NCBI GenBank assembly: GCA_021234155.1
Contig: JAJEKV010000010.1
Coordinates: 18,015,418-18,079,417, forward strand
Direction: 5' to 3'
DNA from: Isoetes taiwanensis
Lineage: Eukaryota > Streptophyta > Lycopodiopsida > Isoetales > Isoetaceae
DNA length: 64,000 bases
A program made the position numbers and the translations under genes. A model generated the notes under the pieces. It was given only the letters and a program-made list of their open reading frames with translations. It made no database searches and was not told the origin of the DNA. Numbering within the stretch: position 1 is the first letter of the stretch; each line of letters starts with the position of its first letter. This document shows positions 1-16,417 of the stretch, piece after piece.

Positions 1-1489
1 CAATCAAGTGGAAACCCCTGTCTCATAGCCAGTGTAAATATTTTTGCCACTAAAGGATGGATACAAGTACCTGCCCATTTTAGATGCTCTGCGCTTAATC
101 CAAAGACATCATGTGCTTTACCATTAGCCAAATAAGCTATACCCTCTGCCACCTCCTCTTCTGTAATGACTAGTTCTGACCTTATACTCCCTCTCTCACT
201 GGGAATGTCTGCACTATGATATAGATTAATAACATGTCTCCAAATATCATGTGCTGCAAGAGGGATATCAGCCTGTTTATTCTTTCTTAGAGCATTCCAA
301 AAGAGTTTTGGCTCATCTAAGTATCGCAAGCATAAGAGTTGTTGCCGATTTTTAATGAATTGTCGCTTCTTAAATCGCACAATGCGCTTATATTGATGCT
401 TAAATGAGTCTTTATCACTCAAACCACTTTTCTTCCATCTAAATTTTGCCTCACGGCATTCCTGGTCAAACCAAGATTTGCATGGTAAACCCTTCCCGAC
501 TCTGTGAGATGTGAAAGTCTCTTGTGCTGCCTCTTCCAACACCGTGTGCAATTGCTTACTTATCGTGGCCAAATCCCCATCCCAATGCAAACAAGATACT
601 TTCAATTCAACACAGGCTTGATAGTTGGCATGTAACAATGGCCTTAACACATAAGGCTTCTGCGCAATGGGGGAAACAACCCCAGGATGGCTGATCCGTA
701 GACTAAAAGACAATCGGTTGTGATCCGATTCAAGCTCTTCATCACTGACTACAAAATCTAATATCCCTTCCAGAGTCTCCTCCGCCATTGCCAGATAGTC
801 CACTGTTTCTAGCTCTGCATGTATTCTTTAAAGTGTCTGGGAACCTACGTAATCCATTACAGATCATGAGGTTTGTGCTGCTACACAGGATGAGAAATTG
901 CCTACCAGATTTAGTCACTATATGATCCTTAGAATCTCTCTTCCTGCCATATAATTTCAGCTCATCATCACTCATAGATTCTAACCACAATGGATCTTTA
1001 TTTCCTGTGTAAGAAACAGCTTGTAGACACCCGGTCCTTCCGTTGAAATCTCCTGCTAGGATCACACTGCCCTTTTCCTGGTAATGCATAATATCTTGCT
1101 CCAATGCAAAGAACAAGTCATCACTAGAAGCATCTGTCTCTGTGTATATTTTCTTATGTCTGGGAGCAAAATAACAAATAGCCATATAGTACAAAGCATG
1201 ATAACCTTTCAATTCAAGCGAAATATACTGATTATTTTTGTCTTTTCTAACACCTTGTATCAAATCTCTAAAAAGCGGTCTGATATAACACGACTCCTCC
1301 ATTCCCTGTATCTCCATCTTTAAATCTTTTATTATAAACTGAATAAATCATATCAAAGCCTTCAATGTCAGGCAAAGCATACAAATCATGTTCTTTTGTT
1401 TCTACAAAACAAATAACATCAACGCTATCTAGAATTGTCTGCATACTAATTACCTTATCAATGGTGAGTCTGTTTATATTCCAGACCAC
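1..1489 (-). pseudogene. LINE-1 ORF2 (endonuclease-reverse transcriptase), partial, two frameshifts
   Basis: ORF2 starts near 1489 with an apurinic-endonuclease-like domain: NINRL, then VDVICFVETKEHD, and the diagnostic GDFNGRTG at about 1034-1057. Frame breaks lie near 1280 and near 830; beyond the second, the frame is open without stops to position 1. That last stretch has the ESDH end of the endonuclease, a basic linker, and the start of RT (LANGKAHDVFGLSAEHLKW, about 65-140). The catalytic RT palm lies outside the window. The protein would nick target DNA and copy element RNA by target-primed reverse transcription. Calls are by motif. Confidence 0.85.
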
Positions 1490-1513
1490 TATTCTAAGGC
1501 CTCCCGCATCTAC

Positions 1514-2251
1514 CTATTCAATCACAACCTTCCCTTTGGCCCACTTCACTTTCTGATTGTTTTGCCTTGCCTCTTTAAACTTAGCAATTTCTTGCTTCTT
1601 CTCAAGCATTTGGCCTTTGGTAAGATCATCGTTCACCCATACAAATTTTCCTTTCAGCGTGTATCTCTGTTTTAGTGCCTGAAAACGATCTTCTCTGTTG
1701 GCAAACTTCACCAAAATGTGGCGTGTCCCACGATCCTTCTTTCCAATCCGGAAAGCATCCACAAAATCTGCTCTAGTTATCTTCATTTCTTCGCTAAAGA
1801 ATTCTGACACTACCTCTTTTGTGTTCTCATTCTCCTTTTCTGTCAATCCCACAATGCGGATGTTTAGAGCTCGTTGTTTTCGTTCTTGTGTCTCTACATA
1901 CTCCTCAAAAGCATTCTTTAAATCTGAAATTTCTGTTGTACCATCTGATCCTTCACTTTCTTGCAAATCCTTGAGTTCCTGTTTGACATGATCCATTTCT
2001 TCTCACAATTGCTGGAAATTCGCACGAAGATAATCGTTATCTGCCCTCAAATTTCTGATTTCTGCCATCAGCTTCTCCTCTCGGGATGCTGCTTCTTGTC
2101 TGAATGCTGTTAGTTCATTCCAAATAGCCATGAGCGAAATTTCCCCAGATGATTCTACCTGTATGCCAAATTGCCCAGATGATTCCCCATCAGAGTCTGA
2201 TTCTTTATGCTTCTGTGTTATTTTCTTGGACTGTTTCTTTGGGGCAGCCAT
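1514..2251 (-). pseudogene. LINE-1 ORF1 (nucleic-acid chaperone-like protein), one in-frame stop
   Basis: The reading frame starts with ATG at 2251 (MAAPKKQSKK) and is interrupted by one TGA at 2003-2005, after which the same frame continues to a stop at 1514; about 245 codons in all. The N-terminus is basic and then acidic, followed by heptad-like leucines just before the stop and more charged coiled coil after it. The second half (NIRIVGL, then ILVKFANREDRFQALKQR) resembles the RRM-like core of L1 ORF1 proteins, which bind element RNA and form trimers. The stop could derive from a CGA arginine codon by CpG decay; that is inference. Only this stop breaks the frame. Confidence 0.8.
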
Positions 2252-2426
2252 GGTGCTGACAACAACTACTGAAAATCTATAGCCGACCGGAAAATTGCAA
2301 ATACAGATATATAAACAGATTCAAACCTGGTCATGCCATATACCTTTAGAAAGGTCTCGGAATCAGCTTTCCAACGAGCCCAAGCACATGCCAATCTGAC
2401 ACTCTGAGAGAGAGTTATGGCCTGTT

Positions 2427-8339
<5,913 letters not shown>

Positions 8340-8354
8340 GAGAGAGAGAGAGAG
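8340..8354. repeat. (GA)n microsatellite, tract 4 (short)
   Basis: A 15-bp GA run sits between the 5' truncation point of LINE-2 and the left end of Harbinger element A. It is the shortest of the six tracts but in the same strand orientation. Confidence 0.95.
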
Positions 8355-8650
8355 CGCTCTCCCACATGATTGATTTTTTTGTGGGAGAGACGATGAGAGG
8401 TGATGAGAGATGCAAGAGGAAGGTGAGAGTGGGGACCCACTCTCATTTTTTTGCTTAACTGGCAGACGGGCCGTTTCCCATCGGTTTCCGCCCGTTAAGC
8501 TTAACCCCTGCCGGAATGTTTTTCGCTTACTAAAATGGCCTTTCTCTGTTCCCGCGAATCTTCCATGTTCCAGCGGTAACAGATCTCTGTTCCCCTGTTC
8601 TCTGAGCTTCTTGGCGCAGATCCGACCGGAGCAAGGTCGATTGTGGTCGA

Positions 8651-8773
8651 GGTATGCATTACTACCTAAGAATTTAGGATTCTCGCATTCCATTTCAGCA
8701 TAATTCGATTTCCCTTTTGTAATGAAGATTGGATGCCAGAAACAAAAAAACTGATTATCTTCATTGCTTGCAG
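8651..8773 (+). other. Probable 5' UTR intron of the Myb/SANT gene, element A
   Basis: A good donor (GAG|GTATGC near 8651) and acceptor (TTGCTTGCAG ending at 8773) flank 123 bp just upstream of the ATG at 8800. The region around the donor is recognisable in element B across its retro-insertion (GTCGATTACGATCCAGGTAT, 14671-14690). Inferred from splice signals only. Confidence 0.5.
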
Positions 8774-8799
8774 ATTTCTTAGATCCTATACTTGTAAGC

Positions 8800-9999
8800 A
8801 TGACAAGGGGTTCAGATCATTCAAAGGCCTTCGTTCCTCCAAGGCGTGAAAAGGAATTTCAGCCAAGAAAGGCAAAGAAAATGACCGGATCAGTGTCTGC
8901 CCCTGTAATTCATGCACTTCCTGCTCCAAAAGAATCAAAGAGGACAAGAACCAGGTCGGATTCCCCGGTAGTTTGTGCTAGAAGGACAAACTTTGAGGCA
9001 GGGCAAGTAAGTCAAGACTCTGTTTCTTCTGGAAAGTCCCAAGCATTAGTAGTTGTAGATCCAAATTCCGATCCAATGGTCCCGAAAACAAAGCGTAAAT
9101 TACCATTGGATTGGTCTGATGAAGCCATCTGTGCATTATTGAACCATCTAATGGAATTCAAGGCACATAACAATGGTAGCATCAATCTTTCCAATTCCCA
9201 ATGGAAAGAAATTCTGGAAAGACTCACCCCCATAGTGCCAGGTTTAGTTGAATTGAGGCAGCTGAAGAATAAATGGGACAAGCTACAATCTAAATTCAAG
9301 GACGAGAAATATGCCGAAGACAGAACAGGGGCTGAGCCTTCTTCTTGGCAGTGGTATGAGAAGATGGAAGAATTGAGAACAGGTTGCACTAATCACACAG
9401 ATCTCCCTGGTGCTGGAGATGATGGTGCATTTGGGGAAGAAGCATTCCATGCTGCTGAGATGCATTCATCATACCAGGAAAATTATATGCCAGAATCATT
9501 CTATGAAACCTTTGGAACCAATTCAGCATTCGAGGAAGAACAATTTGAGATTCCAAACACGGACCCTCCATGTAATAACACAGAACCCCTTGAGACACCT
9601 TCAAGCCCGAACACAAATGGTGGAAATTCAAACAGTACTCTCAATTCTGCTGATAAAGAAGGCCTACATGAGATAAGTCCTAGATCAGCAGCTTGTATGC
9701 AGCCTGGAGTTGCAGGTAAACCAGTCTCAAAGAAGAGATCCAGATTGGCTATTGATGAGGACATAGCTTCTGGAATTAGTGAAATGGCAGCTCGGTTTGG
9801 GGCAGCAGAAGACAAGAAATTGGAGTTCATGAAAGATGATTCCATGCGAAAAATTGAATTGGTTAAAGAGCTGGAAGAAATGAGATCTTCTCATAGCCTG
9901 AAAATTGCAGAATCCATGGCTATCATGACTCAAAGCATTTGCCAAATGACCAAAGAGACTTTGCTCGAAATTGCAAAACTTTCAGCTACAAAACAGTGA
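8800..9999 (+). CDS. Myb/SANT-like transposon protein, element A
   Basis: An intact 399-residue reading frame. I start it at ATG 8800 (MTRGSDHSK) because element B has its ATG at the matching place (14804) and both continue with FVPPR, then a basic stretch ending KMTG. A trihelix-type Myb/SANT domain of the plant Myb_DNA-bind_3 kind covers about residues 102-200, with spaced tryptophans (LDWSDEAI, NSQWKEIL, NKWDKLQ, SSWQWYEKM). A low-complexity acidic middle follows, then a charged coiled coil (about 313-399). In PIF/Harbinger elements such a partner binds subterminal DNA and brings the transposase to the nucleus and element ends. This is the only undamaged large gene in A. Confidence 0.85.
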   Translation: MTRGSDHSKAFVPPRREKEFQPRKAKKMTGSVSAPVIHALPAPKESKRTRTRSDSPVVCARRTNFEAGQVSQDSVSSGKSQALVVVDPNSDPMVPKTKRKLPLDWSDEAICALLNHLMEFKAHNNGSINLSNSQWKEILERLTPIVPGLVELRQLKNKWDKLQSKFKDEKYAEDRTGAEPSSWQWYEKMEELRTGCTNHTDLPGAGDDGAFGEEAFHAAEMHSSYQENYMPESFYETFGTNSAFEEEQFEIPNTDPPCNNTEPLETPSSPNTNGGNSNSTLNSADKEGLHEISPRSAACMQPGVAGKPVSKKRSRLAIDEDIASGISEMAARFGAAEDKKLEFMKDDSMRKIELVKELEEMRSSHSLKIAESMAIMTQSICQMTKETLLEIAKLSATKQ

Positions 10000-10367
10000 A
10001 ATTGAAGGTACTTTAAGAATTTTTAGTTTGCAATGGTTTTGTATCTTTGTTCTTTATTGTTAGATGTTGTATTGTCTTTTTCCTGCAAATCCCATTGGAA
10101 TTGCAACATTCTATTCTATAACAGTTAATGGCAGGAAATTGTAGTCTGACATAGAAAGTTGCCAGCAAGTTGTCGACCAGTCATAGTGCAGAATTGGGCA
10201 TATAAACCATTAGATTTCAGGACCATTAGATTTCATGGCAGTTGGCTTTTTCCTTAGATGTCATTCAGGCCATTATTTCGTGTACCATTAGATAGCAGAC
10301 TCCCATAAATTATGACCTCGATTTCTGTGCCAACATAATCTATTCCTATTCTACGTTTCCTGAGGAG
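10000..10367. other. Intergenic spacer, element A
   Basis: Between the SANT gene and the third gene are about 370 bp of AT-rich sequence with repeated CCATTAGATTTC-like words near 10208-10240 and a long TTGTATCTTTGTTCTT stretch that could serve as 3' UTR. No gene seen. Confidence 0.5.
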
Positions 10368-10730
10368 ATGGCCAGACCGAAGGCAGTAGTTCGTGAGCGC
10401 TTCAGATTCCGGCGCCATCCTTCTCCATCGCCATCATCCACCTCCTCAGACTCAGATAATATGTCTCAGGGCAGTGTAAATTCTTCATGCACTGTCGAAG
10501 AGAATGAGCTTTCTGTGCTAAATCACAGAAAGATTCATAACTCTGTAACTGCACAAGCTTTGGTGCAGTATTTGGACATGGGCATTCGAGTGGAGCCCGA
10601 GCTTTTCCAGTGGGCTATGAACGTACCAGTTCGGCAGAAGATTCATGTTGAGTTCACCTTTATGAAGATCTCTGGTCATTGGATTTTGATGGAGATCAAA
10701 ACCCCCGAAACTAGTTGTGTTGCATGTTGA
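10368..10730 (+). CDS. Third Harbinger protein (unknown function), element A
   Basis: Intact 120-residue frame with a real ATG (MARPKAVVRERFRFRR). The N-terminus is Arg-rich, then Ser/Pro-rich and acidic (PSPSPSSTSSDSD). The C-terminal 70 residues form a compact domain with IHNSVTAQALV, WAMNV, W-I-L-M-E-I and a final C-x2-C (SCVAC). The same domain recurs in element B at 15595-15815 with about one third identity by eye, sharing H-x-x-IH, M-x-I, WA-x-N, W-x-L-x-EI and the terminal C-x2-C. Position (between SANT gene and transposase) is the same in both. I do not recognise the family. Conservation in two divergent copies argues that it was a functional element gene. Confidence 0.7.
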   Translation: MARPKAVVRERFRFRRHPSPSPSSTSSDSDNMSQGSVNSSCTVEENELSVLNHRKIHNSVTAQALVQYLDMGIRVEPELFQWAMNVPVRQKIHVEFTFMKISGHWILMEIKTPETSCVAC

Positions 10731-11432
10731 AGCCGGCCTCCTTTTTTTTTTGTTCTTCCTTTTCTTCAGCTTTACAGGTTTCCCTTGAGTTTGTGGAAGA
10801 TGAATCCACTGGAACCCCCCTTTTTTTTGTAAAAATACAGCAAATGTTGCTATTGTACATGTTTTTGGAGTAATAGAAAGGAGAAGCATTTTCCTGTAAA
10901 TTGTTTTGTAGTATCTTCATTTATTTTTTTCACTAACAGATTCTGTGACAGGGACAAGTGAGCTTCGATCTGTAACAGGGACAAAAGAGCCTGAATCTGA
11001 AGCTTTGGAGTGGGGTCGCTGACATACTTTTTTTTTCTTAAGTACATGTACTCGAGACTTAGTTTTCATTGTTGAAGATTGTTTCATTGTTGAAGAATGT
11101 TTCATTGTTTAAGATTGTTTCATTCATTAGCACTACATTTGAGTGCATGCATACATTTGTAAATCTAATTCAAATGAATACAATTGATTTTTTTTGTTTA
11201 AGTGATATCTGTTCTATTGAGTACTCTACATTCATGTATGCATTATACATGTTAAGTTTCTGCAAAGCAAAGAAAGTCATGCAAAGAAAATTTCTATTAC
11301 AAACAATGCAAAAAAGATTTCTGGCACAAGCAATGCAATACAAATATTGCAAAGAACTTTCATTCAATGTATCATTCCAAACACATCAAGGTCTCACAAC
11401 ACCATGGCCAAATGAAATGAAGGCCAACTCAT
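10731..11432. other. Non-coding centre of element A, between convergent genes
   Basis: About 700 bp between the third gene (+) and the transposase gene (-). Contains T runs and A runs, four spaced TTTCATTGTT(G/T)AAGA repeats at 11066-11125, and AGCAATGCAATACAA-type repeats near 11280-11350. No credible gene. Confidence 0.5.
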
Positions 11433-12774
11433 TTATTTTTCCAGATTTTGGAGTAGGATGTGTCTGATCTGATCTCCCTCCTTTTTCAGCTTCCTGTTCA
11501 TGTCTTGAGTTTCATAATACTCAACATGAGGGCATTCTGGAGTTAGTGGCAGCAAATCCAATCCCTTTCTCTCAAAAATACAGAAGTTCCATAGTACAAC
11601 ACAAGCATGCACGATTTTGCTGGCTTGTGATGCCTGAACAGTAAGACTCTTCAAGATTCTCCATTTCTCCTTCACAATACCAAATCCATTCTCAATTACA
11701 ACTCTACCTCTGTAGATTCTCTTGTTGAATCGATTCTTTTTGTTACCTGGGTCTGGAAAAACCTTTAACAGAAATGGCCTGCTAGGATATGCAGAATCTC
11801 CAAGCAATTGAGGAGGTATGTTTACAACTACATCTTCCTCAGTAGGCATTCCTTTGTTGATCTTCTTCCCTTGTAATCTAACAATAGGTTCCTGCAATAT
11901 GGATTTGGAGGCCAACCTGTTATAAATGGTGCTTCTCCTGAAATGTCCAGAATCATGTACAGATCCTACTCTTATACAACAGACATTCACAAACAATTTA
12001 CTATGAGTAACACAACCTTGAAACAAAATAGAGTGTCTTTTATTCTTGCTGTAGTAGTCATTTGCATGATCTTTTTTCTTGGGTTTTCTGTACAAATATA
12101 TGTGGCTCCCATCAACTGCAGCAAACACGTTTGGCAGACCAGTGGCCTCCTTAAATTCTGCTATAATGTCGAGTAATCTCTGCCCTGATGGAACAGCTAC
12201 AAATCTTTTATACATCATGTTCTTGGAAGCCAAAGCTAGTGTGATCTTCCTCACATATTTCTGTACTGTTGACTGCCAGCATAGAATCTCCTTCCAACAT
12301 GCAGAGGAGATTCCCCATGAGCAAGGAAGTAAACTACCATAGCTACAACCCTTCTCGGCTCTATGGGAGGCCTTACTTTCCTGCCAGGCTTTACAAAATA
12401 TGGGGCCAGAAGACCTACCAGCTTTTCGAATGATGATCTTGACATCCTGTAACATTGTCTCCACATATCATCCTCATAAGAGGGCAAGCAATTCCAGGCA
12501 TGGTTGTCAATGCTATCCCACTGTGTGGTCTGTCTCGGTGCAACCCAAAATCTTCTTGAAGGCCTCTTTAATCTGGCTGTCCCCAACAGAATCAAGGTAA
12601 ATTGACAGCAAGTCATGATCAGCTGCATTCTATGGATTCGGTCTCTATAGCTAAGTCTAAGAGCTCGGAATCGTGATATGAATCCATGAGGTTTAGGCAG
12701 AACTGCTGCAATGCAATGCCGAGCATAATTGTCCGCAAAACCATTGCAATCATCCCCAAAATGAGAGGATCCAT
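11433..12774 (-). pseudogene. HARBI1-like DDE transposase, element A, two frameshifts
   Basis: Reads leftward from ATG 12774 (MDPLILGMIAM) to TAA at 11433. Frame breaks lie near 12630 and near 12275; at the second, one base is missing relative to element B. Motifs of the Harbinger DDE_Tnp_4 fold: first Asp in FAAVDGSHIYLY, second Asp in LLGDSAYPSRPFL, Glu in RVVIENGFGIVKEKWRIL. Upstream is a helical N-terminal part (RRFWVAPRQ, WDSIDNHAW, FEKLVGLLAPYF). Total about 447 codons, usual for plant PIF transposases. All three catalytic acids are present, but the frameshifts would prevent a full protein. It would cut element ends and insert them, normally at 3-bp TWA-type targets. Confidence 0.88.
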
Positions 12775-13096
12775 ATCAAAATCTTGTTAATGCCGGACTA
12801 TAGCAGCGATTTGGGAAGAAATGGAGGAAAATAAAACCCACTGAGGTCGGACTGTAGCAGAGCTTTGGGAAAAATGAAAGAAAGAAAGCCAATTCATGAT
12901 TCCAAGATTGGTTCGCGCCAACAAATTGAATTCCGGCAGGCCGGTGGAATTTGGCGCCTTCGATTCCGAAACTCCGTGGAAACGGCCAAGCTAAGGCCGA
13001 GAAAGAGCTCCTCCCCCGAGCCCCGAGAGGAGCTATATCGCATAAATTTTATCTCTCACGATATGGCGAGAGATAAAAATTCACATCATGTGGGAA

Positions 13097-13255
<159 letters not shown>

Positions 13256-13558
13256 AGATGCGTTGGCCACATGCTGACTTAGAGATGACGAGAGAATACG
13301 AGAGATGAGAGATGGAGGAGAGAAGAGAGAGAGTGGGAAAACCCAACTCTCACCTTGAGAGATGATTCACCCCTAACAGTCGTTAGGGGCGTTTTCATTG
13401 CCCACTAACCAAACAATTAGCCTTAATTTTTGCTGCCTGAAAAAACTGCCCGAAATGTTTCCCACACCGAAAACCAGGGGCGTCATTTCCGCTGCTTCTT
13501 GATCTTCAAGGCCGCCTAATTCTTGCTCCAAGTATCCAATTTCTCGAAGCAATTAGTC

Positions 13559-13560
<2 letters not shown>

Positions 13561-13589
<29 letters not shown>

Positions 13590-14663
13590 GTAGGCAAGAT
13601 ATTTAAATTTTATTAATAAGTTAAAACAGGTACATGACCTTATTTGGTGGCTCCACAATAGGCCAGATATGCAATATCAAAACATTGGTCACCAGATAGA
13701 AAGAAGTATCACCAACATTCCAAAATCAGGAGTCTATAATACTGATATGGGTCTTCCCTACTTGAACAAAGATTGAGATCAGCGTGTAAACTGTAACTGC
13801 AGCCATTTGAAGCTCACCACCGAACGATGCAAGCAATTGAAAGGCTTTGGAAGCAACTATCATTCCGCGCATTTACTCGGCCTAGAATCCATCCTGCAAA
13901 CTTGTACTATAGAAGATCTCGTCCCCGTTCCAATTATGTACTGAGGGACTCAATGCTCCATCTTCCAATAATGCAGAAGATAATGCTGGCCTGCCCGCTA
14001 GGGGTGGTCCAATTGCTATTCAAAGCTCCTCCTACTACTAGCATAGGCTATAGTTGCAAAATGCTCAACTTCCTCACTGATCCGGAGTCAAGTTCCCCTT
14101 GGACACTTGAATAACAGCTCAGTAAGTCAGCAGCAGTAAAGTAATCCTGGTCTCCCGCCCAAGATTCCTTAATCTGACCCCTTTCACTATCCAAAGAAGT
14201 TCAGAGCCATGCCCGTCCATAGAACCTAATTTCCCCTTGCTGGGAAAGGGGGGAGGATGACATTGAATTAGCCAGGACTTAGTTACATCTCAAGGTGCCA
14301 CAACTTAACAACAAAATAACCAAAGATGCATCCGACATCTGCATTCCATAGACTTGCACCCGCACCCACAAGATCTGCAGCTCTTAAAGGGAAGGACAGC
14401 CCATTAACTGCAAACACTGGTTGCACAATTACCTATAATGCTGCCTTTATCATGAACTCTTGCAAGCTGAACACAGTCCAGGTTCTCCAATATCTGTTTC
14501 TGGCTCAAAACCATCATAAAAACTTGCAACATATCAGCTGCATTCAACCCCAAGACTGCAGTGAGTGCAGCCAGAACCACAACAGACATGGCCTTTCTAT
14601 TGTTGCAGTGAGTGCAACAAAAGAGGTTCAATCTACAAACTGAATTAGTCGATTACAGTGAGT
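13561..14663 (-). mobile_element. Poly(A) retro-insertion (retrocopy or LINE/SINE-type) with 14-bp target duplication
   Basis: On the minus strand it ends with AATAAA-containing sequence and a 29-nt poly(A) (poly-T at 13561-13589). It is bounded by GCAATTAGTCGA (13549-13560, the T run follows) and the same sequence plus TT at 14664-14677. Bridging the insertion restores similarity to element A around 8636-8660, so it landed in the 5' UTR of the element B SANT gene. A second partial copy of the target word plus GTGAGTGCA lies just inside the right end. On the minus strand 14631-14404 has a hydrophobic frame (MSVVVLAALTAVLGL), which I cannot assign to any family. It may be a processed pseudogene. 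Confidence 0.75.
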
Positions 14664-14803
14664 GCAATTAGTCGATTACGATCCAGGTATTCATCAGATT
14701 ACGCACGGATTTGCATTCTATTTTTTGTGCATTCATACATTAAGTTTTGATCCTCAATTTCATTTTAAGTCTTCCTTATTCCCATACAATTATTTGGATT
14801 CAT

Positions 14804-15281
14804 ATGTCTAAGGCCTCTCGATCTGCTTTACCAGCAACCAACAAGCCTTTCGTGCCTCCTCGGGTTGAAAAAATGGCACCAAGAAGGACCCAGAAAATGA
14901 CAGGCCAGATCTCCATGGATGTGCATTTGGAGACTAATTCTGAGCCAATTCCATCTTCAAGACAGCCAAAGGAAAAAAGATCCAAACGTGTATTGAGCGA
15001 AATTCAGGCATCCTCTGATATTGTGAGTGAATCTTTTGAAATCAAATCTGCTTTGGCTCTTGTTGTGCATGAGAAGGAAAATTCGAAAGTGATAGATACA
15101 AAGAATAGGAAGTCTCCAGTGCAATGGACAGATCAAGGTGTCTCCACATTCCTCAATCTCTTAAACGAGATGAAATTGGTAACCAATGGCACCCTCAACC
15201 TCTCCAACACACAATGGAGAGAAATTATGATCAAATTGCAGCCATTTGTTGGGGGTTTAGTGGAGCTGAGACAACTAAAGA
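14804..15281 (+). pseudogene. Myb/SANT-like protein, element B, C-terminally deleted
   Basis: ATG at 14804 (MSKASRSALPATNK). It matches the element A protein through FVPPR, KMTG, and the first half of the SANT domain (VQWTDQGVSTFLNLL, NTQWREIM, GLVELRQLK). Similarity stops abruptly at about 15281 and the frame runs on without meaning to a stop at 15382. At the same point the frame of the third protein begins. An internal deletion has therefore removed the rest of the SANT domain, the coiled coil and the spacer. The remaining piece lacks the last helix of the DNA-binding domain. Confidence 0.75.
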
Positions 15282-15284
15282 GCT

Positions 15285-15818
15285 TCCTCCAGTTCCTCTT
15301 CAACTTCCTCCAATTCCTCTTCATATTCCACGCCTCGGGAATCTTCTTCCTCATCTTCCAGCTCAAGGTCATATTTTTCTGAGTACTCTTCATGGCCTAC
15401 TACCAGCGAAGAAATCCTTCCAGATAGTAGTGCAGATGGTCCCGAGTTCAGCGATAATCCTGTCAGCTTAGAGAACGTCTTTCAGGAAAACCATGTGCAA
15501 GAAGAAAGCCAAGAGGATGAAGAAAGCCAAGAGCATGAAGAAGAAAGTCAGTTTTCTTCCCCCTCGGTCGAGGTACCTAACCCTGAAGTGGAAATCTTGA
15601 GCCACAAGCTAATCCACTGTTCTTATTCCAAACAGACCGTTGCTGATTTTTATGAGATGGATGTTAATATTAAAGATGATGTTTTAGAATGGGCTGCTAA
15701 TTCTGCTAAGAACCGGACTGCCCATATGGAGAGTGTTTACGTTAGGCATAATGAAAAATGGTGCCTCCAAGAGATACGAAATGTAACCTTTCAGTGTGAC
15801 CTTTGTCCCAGGATCTGA
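15285..15818 (+). pseudogene. Third Harbinger protein, element B, start lost
   Basis: Open frame without ATG, fused out of frame to the truncated SANT gene. It begins with a Ser-rich stretch, passes through an acidic region with repeated EESQE units (about 15500-15555) and ends in the conserved domain: EILSHKLIHCSYSKQ, FYEMDVNI, LEWAANSAKNR, WCLQEIRN and a terminal CDLC. The end at 15818 matches the position of the stop in element A (10730). Function unknown. The domain itself is intact here, only the N-terminus and start are missing. Confidence 0.65.
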
Positions 15819-16417
15819 GCTGAAAAAAATCTTGTTATGTCTTCATTTTCTTCGTGTTTCATATTTTTCTTTTTCAAACAGGCTTCTCTTGTATATAAAA
15901 TGGCATGCATGCCATTTTTTTTGCTGCTGTAACTGTTTGGGTTCTGACAGAAGAAAAAAAATTTTGTCCTTCTATTGATGCAGATTTCCTATGCTCATTG
16001 GAATGCGTGTTTTTTTTTTTTTTTGGTTTTATGCTGTGAAGTCATTTGGCTCACATTCATTGTAACAGGCTGTTGATATACTGCACTGTTTTGAACAGTG
16101 CAGGTTTTGAACATGTATTGAACTTTTATGAATAAAAACTTGGTTTACCTTCCTAATCCTGTGTTGTTGATATTTTATAGTCTTGAGTTTGAATTAATGT
16201 GAAGTCATTTGACTCAGAAATGACTGTGACTGGCTATTCAGTATTGATAATGAAATGTTTTCGAGCTCTAATTTATGTGTCACAAATTAAGCCCTAAACT
16301 CATGCTACAAACACATTTAACTTTTCATCATTCTGTAACAATACACGAGAGACAATTAAAGAGATCAAATCAAATACAACTGAATATGGTTTTCATTTTC
16401 TTGGCTACAAAATTAAT
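15819..16417. other. Non-coding centre of element B
   Basis: About 600 bp between convergent genes. T-rich runs, a near-palindrome around 16084 (CACTGTT-TTGAACAGTGC) and repeated GAAGTCATTTGRCTCA words at 16038 and 16200. No gene seen. Confidence 0.5.

Noticed and set aside
1084-1991. Plus-strand frames opposite LINE-1
   Set aside because: Antisense shadows of ORF1 and ORF2.
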